A stretch of DNA of 64,000 nucleotides from Chamaecrista fasciculata (taxonomy: Eukaryota; Streptophyta; Magnoliopsida; Fabales; Fabaceae). The translations under genes were made by a program, and so were the position numbers. Under the pieces are notes generated by a model. The model did not search any database. It was not told the origin of the DNA and saw only the letters and a program-made list of their open reading frames with translations. The stretch is taken from contig QANZ01048453.1 of NCBI GenBank assembly GCA_003254925.1, positions 66,531-130,530 on the forward strand, written 5' to 3'. Position 1 is the first letter of the stretch. Every line of letters starts with the position of its first letter. Below, in pieces: positions 32,972 through 42,581 of the stretch.

Positions 32972-33295
32972 TCTATGGTAATAAACTAATTTCAAGTAAA
33001 ATTGTGCTGTATAAGATATAAATCAAACTAATTATAAATGAAAAAATAGGAGTATAATATATATCTATTTTTTCAGTAAAAATTACCTGAATTTACGTAT
33101 TGAATCATTAATTAATTAAATTTGTTTTTTTATATTTATATTTCACAAATCTTATATTATATGGCTCCACCCCTTTTTGGTCGTCCATGTTTAAAACTAT
33201 AGTCTATGAAATTAAAAATAAAATAAAATTTACTATTTGGTGTCTCTTTCTTTACTAAGTTAACAATTTAGTCCTTTATTTATTTTACATACATA

Positions 33296-33329
33296 TTTGC
33301 GTGCCCGTTAGGGCACGCAAAGCCCCTAG
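33296..33329 (+). mobile_element. Helitron-like 3' terminus
   Basis: A perfect 11-bp stem (TTTGCGTGCCC, loop GTTA, GGGCACGCAAA; 33296-33321) is followed a few bases later by CTAG (33326-33329) and a T. A GC-rich hairpin just before CTRR, with a host T next, is the Helitron 3' signature. The 5' end was not found; the gap lies only about 400 bp upstream. No Rep/helicase frame is present, so any element is non-autonomous. Confidence 0.65.
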
Positions 33330-33330
33330 T

Positions 33331-34500
33331 AAAGATATATGTGAGGGAATATCTCAGACTCAGAATAGAGACGAAAACAAAATAACCAGAGAGGAGCTAT
33401 TGAAAGTTGAAACTGAAGTTATGACAAGTAGATATTAATGCAATGAGATTAGTGAAGCTTAAGATTCTCTCTATTATGATTTTTACAGATAACAAAATGG
33501 GAAAATTATGAAAAGGACGAGGCTGTTTCCTTTTAGAATTAGAATTTATTTTGATCATGCCATTCTTTTTGTTAAATCGTTATATATTAATTTTTTAAAA
33601 ATATATATAGCTTAAGTCTCTCTTTTCAATTTAGTCATGCCATTCTTTTGTTAATTTTTATTATCAATAATAGGCTTTTCACTCGATTTTAAATTGAGTA
33701 ACAACACGAGGTTGTTAATTAATAATGTCACACAAATTATGTTACATTATAAATCGAACAAAAATATAAGAAAGAAAAAAATATCAAAATTGATAAGAGA
33801 GACACAAATTTACTCAAAAGATTAGTTCTTTAAGAACTATCTTATATGTTTCATGAATGTAATTCTTCAAAAATTTATTATCTCTTTATTTTATTCATTC
33901 TCATCTTATTTTTTCTTCACATTTGCATACAACTAAACTTTTTATACAAGACTCTAGTGCACATGTAACCTATAACTTACTAAAGAATTATAAAGGAGGA
34001 AGTTATGTATGCTCATTTAAGCAAACTAATGGATAAGTTACACCATAAAATTAAGGATTTCTTTTTTGGTATAACGTAACCATAAAAATTTTGACTTTCC
34101 CTAAAAGTTATATTTCATCTTTCAAAATGTGTTGTGCTCTATCTTTAAGATATATGAGTTGATTTTTCCTTATCTTTTAAAGATATTGAATTATAATATA
34201 CTCATTTTACTATGCATGATATATTTCATAGATCACCCTTGCACATGAAATACTTAACCTATCAAATAAAAGTAATTACATATTTCAGATAACTCTAATA
34301 AAAACACTTTCAAATTATCAAACATAATATAGATTAAAAAAACATGATTAACTTCTTTGAGTATAATAATATGTTGATATCAAGTATATCATAAGATACT
34401 AAAAAAAGCTACAAGATGTAGCTTTTTTAATAATCACTTATTTCAAATCCCAATGCAAAAAAAATCATTCAAATTATAATTAATTTTTCAAAAATTTAAC
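33331..34500. other. AT-rich intergenic DNA, no gene seen
   Basis: Nothing recognisable on either strand. Confidence 0.5.
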
Positions 34501-34514
34501 CCAAACAACTCAAT

Positions 34515-34740
34515 CTGGTCTATTTGGATTAGACTAAAATTAGAATATAATTTGAGAGATTTTAAGTTAAAATGTTGTTTGGATAATTTATTGTGAAAGA
34601 AGAGTTTTAGGTGTGAAAATATTTAAATAGATATGTAATGGTTATAGTTGGTAAATAAAATTACATGGAAATTTATAAATTATATAGAGATAAAAATAAA
34701 AAAAAAATGTTACCTTTTAACTTTTTAATTTATGAGAATA
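34515..34740. mobile_element. Diverged fragment of the PIF-like element family
   Basis: 'tatttggattagactaaaat' and then 'agatatgtaatggttatagt' plus 'ttatatagagataaaaat' follow the order of the left end and core block of the elements at 19920, 39217 and 44758. Sequence is much decayed and no right end is visible. Confidence 0.45.
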
Positions 34741-34849
34741 GTATTCATTCTTACTCCCCTCCTTCCAATTTTGATTTGATTGTTATGGGAATTTTGCAAA
34801 AGAAATCTCATTTTTTTAATTTAAATCTTTCTCAAGATTTGTAATTAAG

Positions 34850-34974
34850 ATGGGGCAAAAGCATCGTCCTCCTTAGTCGTTGGATGAACATCTTTATGTC
34901 TTAAAATGTGTGTAACGAATCTAGAGCCCATCCAACGGCTGGAGAGGGCAGTGCTTTTGCACCCTTTCTCCCCA
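34850..34974. mobile_element. Short hairpin MITE
   Basis: About 125 bp. The left 'atggggcaaaagcatcgtcc' and 'agtcgttggatg' pair with the right 'catccaacggct' and 'gtgcttttgcac ... ccccat'. No target duplication was identified. Confidence 0.5.
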
Positions 34975-35043
34975 TATGTTTGCCCTTAAGACTTCTAATA
35001 AATATTTTCAACCTCTTTGGAGAAGAAAAGTATTTAATATTTA

Positions 35044-35438
35044 GGCCAAAGTCACAAATTGGTTCTTTATGTATGTGATATATTTTAAATTGATCTTTTA
35101 TCTTTTATTTATTTTAGATTAGTCCTACATATTTTCATGATGTTTCAAATTGGTCCCAAAGATATTGAATGTCATCATATCTCTCTGAAATTGGTCATAT
35201 CTTTTATGATTCAAGTCTGAATGCATTGAGTTCAAAATTATGTGCTAATTTGTGAAGAATCTTTTTTTCTGCCCAGTGAAGATTGCTGTCAAATGAGGTC
35301 AAATCATTTCTCAAAAGTAAGTTTGAGACCAATTTAAAATATCATAAAAATATGTAGGATCAGTTTGAAACAAATAAAAGATAATGGATCAATCTAGAAT
35401 CTATCCCATGCATAAGAGACCAATTCGAGACTTTTGCA
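35044..35438. mobile_element. Palindromic MULE-like element with perfect 9-bp TSD
   Basis: A 395-bp foldback. The left end GGCCAAAGTCACAAATTGG is inverted at the right (reverse complement TGCAAAAGTCTCGAATTGG). The duplication TAATATTTA is exact (35035-35043 and 35439-35447). Arms carry 'ttggtcc' / 'gatcc' words; it is non-coding. Confidence 0.85.
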
Positions 35439-35574
35439 TAATATTTATCATGAACTAACCACGTCATGTCGTCAATTAATTATATCATATTATTAATTAA
35501 TTGTATCATACCATTAATTAGTACAGTTATTTCATTAGTTTAATTAAAAAATAAGTTAAGAAACAAATATTCTA

Positions 35575-35805
35575 ACACAGAAATTATAAAAAAAAATTGA
35601 TTTGAGATGCAACTTAGAAAATAGGGAAATTGTAAGATACAATTTGGGGTATGATGCATACAATTGTATATAATTGCAAAATAGCATAATCTTCATTTTT
35701 AAGTAATTTTTAATGCTGAAAAATAATAGAAAAAAGGTAACTTTTTTAACCAATTAAATTGTGTGAATACAATATGTGTTGCATCATAGACTAATTCTAA
35801 AAAAT
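35575..35805. mobile_element. MITE-like element related to 55093-55345
   Basis: Left 'gagatgcaactta' and right 'gtgttgcatcata' are inverted. It shares 'taatgctgaaaaataata' and 'ttttttaaccaat' with the element at 55093-55345. Boundaries are approximate. Confidence 0.45.
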
Positions 35806-35948
35806 AATATGTGAAAGATAATTTTTTTTTCAACAATTAATTAATTAAGATGGAATTACTAAAATGATTTTAAAGAAATTCAACTCTGGTCTCTTCGTTT
35901 GAGTTTGACAAATAGAATCATACATTACTCCATAAGTTTTATAAAAGT

Positions 35949-36722
35949 CAAAAGTTTATTTTGGTCTCTAATATTTACCTTAAATATTTTTTTGTTCTTA
36001 ATATTTTTCTATTTCATTTTGATCCTTAATGTTTCCCAATAGTTCTATTTTTGTCACTAACTATTGAATGTGGTCATATTTATCTCGTTTCAAGTTTGAA
36101 TGTAATAAAATTAGAGCTACGAGTTCCTCTTAATGAGTTCTTTCTTTGTTCATTGACCAATTGAAACAGTCGACAAACGAGATCAAATTGAGTCTAAAAG
36201 TGGGTCAATCATTTCATAAAGTTGGTAATAACTTTCTCTTTTTAAGATCATGTGACGAAATCAGAGCTATGAGTTACTCTTGAATAGTTCTTTCTCTGTC
36301 AAGTTGGGTTTATTGGCAAAAGAGGTCAAATAGTACTAAAAAATTTGGTACTGATATTTTGATTAAACCCACATTTGAAGTAGTATTTGACCTTATTTGT
36401 TGACGGTCTCAAATGAATAGAGAAAGAATGTGTTAAGAGTAACTCGTAACTCCAATTCATGACTTGAAATAAAAAAAAATGATCAAGTTCATGAAAAAAG
36501 TGACTCACTTAGCTTTTAGGTTTGATTTAAGACGTGATTTAACCTTAGCTTGTTTGCGACGTATGATCATATTTAACAGTTAGTGACCACTATAATTGTG
36601 AAATTTATTAAGGACTAAAATGAAACTGTTGAGGAACATTAAGGACCAAAACAAAACAGAAAAACATTAGGCATTAAAACAGAATCTTGAATAAATATTA
36701 GAGACCAAAATAGGGTTTTAAC
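35949..36722. mobile_element. Foldback element, MULE-like
   Basis: The left 'attttggtctctaatattta' is inverted at the right near 36690-36710. Arms share 'gatccttaatgtt', 'cactaactattgaatgtggt' and their reverse complements. A repeated 'agagctacgagttcctctt' type block lies in the middle. No target duplication was found. 36730-37060 holds no gene I can see. Confidence 0.65.
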
Positions 36723-37062
36723 CTTTTACACATAAATTCTGCATGCTTTTTGATTCCGTTGTACGTTAAGTCCTTTAGCACATGTCTCTAAACTCAAATG
36801 ACATCTAATCACTCTCATCCCTTGCACATGACTCATCATCTAACGCAAGCTCTACGAAAGCGAGAAGGCCCGAGAACTCTCAATTTAGCCGTATGATTGG
36901 AGTGTGTACTTCAATCGCTGATCCTCGAGAGTAACCAATAATCATAGCGTCCTTTCTTTTCTTTGGTAATAATCCTAAAGAAATAAAATAATATTAAGTA
37001 AAATTTGTAATATCATATATATCAAAAAATAATTAAATTGATAATTATTAGAAATTTTACCA

Positions 37063-37330
37063 ATAACCATCTCATATAACTAATTGATGGTCATCCCCAC
37101 ATTGCACTTGACTTGAAGCTCCAACATCCTTCAAGAAAAGAACATACATATTAATATAAACCGGATAATTTAATCTAATTTTGATAGTTATTAAGAATTT
37201 TATCAATAACCATTTTATATAACTAAGCTGATGGTTCTCCCTACATTGTAATTGACTTGAACCTCCAATATCCTTCAAAGAAAGCACATACACATTAATA
37301 TAAATTAGATAATATGAACTAAACTAAATT
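37063..37330 (-). repeat. Two-copy tandem repeat at the 3' side of the FAR1-like pseudogene
   Basis: Two copies of a unit of about 142 bp (from 37063 and from 37205). On the minus strand each contains a short frame resembling KDIGGSSQLQC / KDVGASSQVQC with NHQL or DHQL. It looks like a duplicated small 3' exon of the neighbouring FAR1-like gene, with intron sequence in each copy. Confidence 0.55.
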
Positions 37331-39951
37331 GATATACTTACTATGGATTTTTGATGTTTGGAACATACATGTAGTAGATTGTCCCACTAGTTGTGACATT
37401 GGCTTTGAAGAGTTCTTTTGCTTATTAGGGATATTCTCAACCCAACCCATGAGACGCTTCTTTCTTTTAGATCCTGGCCTTTTCTTAATTTCAGTTAATT
37501 GTGACATGTCAATGCTACTAGTAGGGGTTACGGGAGTATGGGCTACTGGATTGTCTATCTCATTTACCACTTGTTCTCCCAAACCAATGTTCATTAGTTT
37601 CTTCGTCATCTCATCCAAAGTTTGATCAACAAAAGTGCTTTGTTGTTCATTACTAGAAACTTGAGTAGCTATCTTAATAAATTTGTGACAAATAGACCTA
37701 TATCGAGATAAACATACCAAATTAATGTCTTCTTGAATCTCTTTTCCTTTAACATCATGTACAATGCCAGCTTTAGCATCCATTGTCCACCCTTTCAGTA
37801 TGTACTCATTAAGAATCATCTTGACATTATTAATAATGAACACTATCAATGCGTGGCAACACAAGATACCAACTCGTTCAAACTTCTTGCAACTACAAGA
37901 AATAGAGGGCTCATGAGGATGAAACCAAACAGTCCATTCGCCTTCAGAAACATCCATCTGAACAATGTACTCCAACAAAGAACCAATTTCCTTTTTTTCT
38001 TTTATAGAACAAGCAAAGAACAAGTCAAATTGTTCTTGGAATGTCTCAAAAATTGTAGGAGTATATATTCCTGAAAGATGTTGCAACATACGCGAGCATA
38101 CATATTTTAATCTTGCTACTTGATCCCTTGCCTTGAATTCACTCGTCAACTCATTTTATCTCTTATCCTCCACTACTCGTTCGAAGTGTTTAAAAAACTG
38201 TACAATGTTAACATATGGGTTCAAGCACTTTTTTACATCTGAGTTTAAACACTCACTTAGTTGTGTACTCCGTATGCCTAATGTAAATACTCTCTTCATA
38301 AAACAAAATGCTCATTTCTCCTTTAATAAATAGAGGGATTTTAACCATGTATTTTCCATCACATTATATTCTGAAAGTAATCAACTCCAAGCAGCTTCAA
38401 ACTTGGCCTCATCTTGATATATATATGCATGCAAGAATTGAAGTCTTTTAAGAAGCGAGATTCACCTTTCATCAAATTTCCTAAGTGCTTGATGTCGTTC
38501 TGCGATAAATGCCATGTGCGTAGGTCGTGATATGTGTCAGGAAAAACCTAATGTATGGCTTTAACCATTTCTTGGTCTTGGTCAGTAAAGATTGTTTGAG
38601 GCTTCTTTTTATTATGTGCCACCAAAAAACTCTCAAATAACCATTTATACGATGCAGCTGTCTCATCATACAACAATGCAACCCCAAAAACAACACATCC
38701 TCTATGATAATTAAATCCTGAAAACAATGCAAGAGGCCTATTTGCATTATTAGTGCAGTATGTTGTGTCAAGAGAGACAACCTCACCAAAGTAGCTATAA
38801 TCAAGTATCATTCTCCCATCAGCCCAAAATATATTAGTTATTGTTTTTCTCTGAATCTGTTTGAATTGCATGAAAGAACGGCAGGTTAGCTGAATATTGT
38901 TCTTGGAAATATCCTAACAAACCACTTGCTTCCCCATTTGCTAAACTCTTCTGTCGTCGATTGCGAAGATAATTCTTCTGATCTACATGCATAAAGCCAA
39001 GATTGGCTCGACCCCTGGCATGCTTGCTCATAAGTTCAAAACTCGCTCTTCGATTAATCCTAGAATCTTCTGCCAATCCAATTTCAAGAGCTTGAACATC
39101 AAGCACTTTACGCTGACATGCTAACATATGTGTAGTTTCCGCGAGATGAAGAATGTGATTATGCACATCTAGAAAGTCATTCACTCTCAACTTTCCATTA
39201 ACAAGTTTGCAAGATAGGGCCCGTTTGGATATTAGGTTAGTAAAGGAGGGGTAATAAAGGAGGATAAAGGAATGAGGGAGGTAATAAAGGAGAGGTAAAG
39301 GATTTGTGTTATAAAGGAGGTTTTTAGTAAATTGTGTTTGGGTAAATGAGAGATAAAGGAGGAATTATGATGTGAAATTATTTTAAAGGGTATGTAATGA
39401 TTGTGGTGGGTTGAAATAATAGTATTGGTATTTTAAATTTGTATAGGGGTAAAAATGGTAAAAATAAAGGAGGATAAAGGAGTGTTGTTTTTGTGTTTGT
39501 TTTGGTGGTAGTAAAGTTGTATGAGTAATGATTGCCTCGAAATTTGTGCTAAAGGAGGAAGTTAATAAAGGATGTTTTTTGGGGTGGTAAGGTAAAGGAG
39601 GATGGAGATGTGAATGTGGGACCAAAATGTAATTTTTGAGTACTGAATTGTAAACTTTTAGGGACTAGATTATATATTTTTCCTGTTTACTGTCCTTTAA
39701 TTTTATTTTAAATTTTTGATACTACAAAAAATATTACCCATGTATATAATATAGGAGGGACCAAAATGTATATTTTCTGGGGTATAAATTATAGTTTTTT
39801 TCTTATAATTTCATTAATGTTTTTGAAATATGCTTATAAAAAAATATTATTAAAGTTGATACAATCTGTAATTTTTATTGTTGAATGGGATACCCAAAAA
39901 AATTACTCATATACTGAAAATGAAAAAAATAGAACTGATAACATGCCCAGG

Positions 39952-39962
39952 GGATTCGAACC
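39952..39962 (-). other. tRNA-like box B inside element B
   Basis: GGTTCGAATCC on the minus strand is a perfect RNA polymerase III box B, with 'gcttgagttgg' (box A-like) only a few bases upstream. The anticodon arm is missing and no acceptor stem pairs, so it is a tRNA or SINE remnant and not a tRNA gene. Confidence 0.4.
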
Positions 39963-40089
39963 TGGTAACTCCAACTCAAGCATGCACCCATTTTTACAAT
40001 TTAAATGCAAGAGTTTATGTAAAAAAATCTCACACTCCAGGCTGAAAATAAAGTAGCACAATACTGCTCAAGACAATAGGAGCACAATA

Positions 40090-40375
40090 CTTCAATTTTC
40101 AGCCTTTCACAATACTGCACAATACTTCAATTTTCAGCCTTTCACAATCCCTCACCTGTACATGACTACATTTTATTCCATCCGTTCTCCCATTACTTCA
40201 TTTTCTTCATTTTCAGCCTTTCACAATCCCTCACCTGTACATCACTACAATCCCTCACCTCTACATTTTCAGCCTTTCACAATCCCTCACCTGTACATCA
40301 CTACAATCCCTCACCTGTACATCACTACAATACTTCAATTTTCAGCCTTTCACAATACTTCATTTTCTTCTTACT
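40090..40375. repeat. Short tandem array in element B
   Basis: Several shuffled copies of 'ttttcagcctttcacaatcc', 'ctcacctgtacatcactaca' and 'cacaatacttca'. A second cluster at 40440-40620 repeats 'aacaccttccaggcacaagt' and 'gaataaaagagaaacagaa'. Confidence 0.8.
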
Positions 40376-41569
40376 TTTGACATACATATATATAGTTCTC
40401 CTAGATAGATTCAGACAATAGGAGAAGATGGCTCAAAATTGTAGAGTTCCCTTTAACGGCACAAGTTGAATAAAAGAGAAACAGAACACCTTCCAGGCAC
40501 AAGTTGAATAAAAGAGAAACAGAAAAGAGAAGCAACAAAATCTCATTGGGACATTTTAGCAAACACCTTCCAGGCACAAGTTCGTTTTGCCTTCTCTGGA
40601 TTCGAAACAGAACACCTTCCCGAAACGCGAATAAGCAAAGAAAAAGAAAAAAAACGATTACAGATCGGATTCAGGGAAAGAAACACACACACACAAAGAA
40701 ATAGAATCTAGGGATGAATCTAGGGATGAAGAAATCAGCGCTGAAACAGACAAGGGATCGAAGAAATAGAACTTAGGGCTTCAGAAATTTGGGAAATCAA
40801 AATTTGGGAAATAGAACTTAGCGCTGAAACAGATGATCACCGGAGACGACGGAAGCCCGTGACGACGGCCGACGGAAAGCGCACGACGGACGACAGAAGG
40901 CACAAATGATGAAGGATGAAGAAGGCACAAATGATGAACACGAAGAATGAGGAAGAATGAGAAGCGAGCAACACGGATGGTTGGGAAGAAAACACACAAG
41001 ATGTAAAATTACAAAATTGCCATTATTCATATTTTATTATTTTAAAATATATATAATAGGTAATTATAGGTAGTTGAGTAGGGATATGTTAGTAATTTTA
41101 GAAGATAAAGGAGAGATAAAGGAGAGATAAAGGAATGATAAAGGAGGAAAATAAAGGAGGTGGTAATAAAGGTGAAACAAACACCTATTGTTACTGTAGC
41201 TCTGGTAGTAAAGGAGTACTGGGAGATAAAGGAGGATAAAGGGAGATAAAGGAGGCCTAACGGCACATCCAAACGGGGCCATAGTCTCACTTTGCAATCC
41301 GATCGTGTCTCATGTCGAGGATTGACTGTTAAATAATCTTGTTTATCTTTCTTTCTTTTCCCTTCTTTGCAACAAACAAATTTACAAGAAGTAATTGTTT
41401 CATCCTTCTTCTTATTCGTGTATTCTTTTCTGACACCAAATCTCATTGTAGTATCATAGTTTGTCCAAAATTTCCAAACATTATCATAATTATCAAACTC
41501 CATTCCAACTTCAAGAGATGGTAACAAAGACGTTTCAACTTCCCTACAAAAAAAAAATATGAATGATAT

Positions 41570-42280
41570 TAGAGTATATATATATATATATTCTTCATTT
41601 TACTTTACACTCATATCTATATATATATATATTAAGAGGGACTAAACTGACAAATATTTTTATTACACAAGGACTACAAATATAATTTTAATTTATATGA
41701 CCCCACTCACTTTAATATTGTATTCTCACACACACTCTGCCACTCAACTTCACTCTATCACTTTCTCTTTCCCACTCACTATCTCACAATCACACCACTT
41801 CACTTACTCTTCACCTGCTCTGCGACCACCTTTCCCTACACACAAGACACACTAGGAAACTACATAAATATAACATTCTTCATTTATATTATTGTTGCTT
41901 GAAATAATCTCGCCTAGCTTGAAGCATCTTTGTTCTTTCCTCAAGTATTTAACATCAAACATCAAACATTAAACTCTCAGTATCTAACATCAAACATTAT
42001 ATACATAAGGGTTAAAGAGAGAAGGCTTAAATAAAGAGTTAAATCTTACGTGGCCATTGAATAAAAAAAATTACAAATTGCAAAACGCAGCGTTTCACTT
42101 GGAGTTAAAGGTGATGTGGCATTTTCTCAAACCATTGATGTTTCAAATGGCTAGGATGAAGAGAAATGTAGAGAAATGGAGAGGAAAAATAATGGAAAGA
42201 ATCCATTCCCGAAAGAAACTGCCTTTCAATCCATAATCCACAATAATAATGAAGTTTAAATAATTGGAGACCAATGAATT
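41570..42280. other. Repeat-derived AT-rich DNA upstream of ARO, no gene seen
   Basis: (TA)n tracts at about 41575 and 41618, then 'attaagagggactaaactga', which resembles a Helitron 5' start, though no partner 3' end was found. A C/T-rich 'cactcac' stretch follows. 42000-42280 is the likely distal promoter of the ARO gene. Confidence 0.4.
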
Positions 42281-42288
42281 CCACAAGG

Positions 42289-42298
42289 CTATATATAA
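42289..42298 (+). promoter_or_regulatory. Candidate TATA box of the ARO gene
   Basis: CTATATATAA, about 285 bp before the ATG. It implies a leader of about 255 nt unless a leader intron is present. Confidence 0.4.
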
Positions 42299-42433
42299 CA
42301 CCTATAAATTATGATATTTCTTTAACATAAAACCTCTCGAGAAAATACCGTTACACCGTTATTACACCTCTCGTTCTCTCACCACCGGCGGCGCCACCGT
42401 CACGGGCGCCACCACCTTTGCCTCCATACTAAA

Positions 42434-42445
42434 ATGCAGAAATAA
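42434..42445 (+). promoter_or_regulatory. Minimal upstream ORF in the ARO leader
   Basis: ATG CAG AAA TAA, three codons plus stop, lies 137 nt before the main ATG. If included in the mRNA it could lower initiation at the main start. Confidence 0.35.
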
Positions 42446-42581
42446 CCAACAATTTCTCAATTCGAATTAAGGTCCGTTTTGTTTTGGAATTTGATTGATT
42501 GATTGATTGACACAAGCTTGTTCTATACCTGGTGGTATTGGAATTTGAGAAAGAGAGAATTAATTAAGGTCCGCTTCAAAA

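Larger units (their letters stand above)
39217..41280. mobile_element. PIF/Harbinger-like non-autonomous element B
   Basis: Ends are GGGCCCGTTTGGAT and GGCCCCGTTTGGAT (right, reverse complement). An ATA duplication (39214-39216 and 41281-41283) flanks it. Both ends are packed with 'gataaaggag' words. The core block 'gggtatgtaatgattgtgg' lies at 39388 and 'taggtaattataggtag' near 41058, as in elements A and C. The middle carries a short tandem array and a tRNA-like box B. It is inserted in the FAR1-like pseudogene. It has no transposase. Confidence 0.8.
37319..41545 (-). pseudogene. FAR1/FRS-like (MULE-transposase-derived) gene, broken
   Basis: On the minus strand the parts of a FAR1-RELATED SEQUENCE protein appear in order. 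First is an N-terminal FAR1 DNA-binding region (41545-41283: FDNYDNVWKFWTNYDTTMRF, CKFVCCKEG, TRSDCKVRL), continuing after an inserted element at 39213 (VNDFLDVHNH). Next is the MULE transposase-like domain (about 38870-38480: FWADGRMILDYSYFGEVVSL, TDQDQEMVKAI). The SWIM zinc finger is at 37899-37852 (CSCKKFERVGILCCHAL). Damage: a 2-kb PIF-like element inside the DNA-binding domain, a frameshift near 38850, and in-frame stops near 38546 (before VFPDTYH), near 38390 and near 38155. Intact relatives are light-signalling transcription factors or mobile transposases; this copy is dead as assembled. An AG acceptor at about 41545 suggests an upstream exon. Confidence 0.85.

Noticed and set aside
32542-33021. 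Frames running through the 32736-32912 gap (poly-Phe, poly-Ile)
   Set aside because: They consist of homopolymer, trinucleotide repeat and unknown bases.
39941-40000. A tRNA gene at the GGTTCGAATCC motif
   Set aside because: No acceptor-stem pairing and no room for an anticodon arm; only a box B-like remnant can be supported.
40090-40375. CRISPR-like array
   Set aside because: Repeats are of uneven length and shuffled, without unique spacers of constant size, in a plant transposon.
41617-41700. Helitron 5' end at the (TA)n tract before 'attaagagggactaaactga'
   Set aside because: Looks suggestive but no partner 3' terminus was found before the ARO gene.
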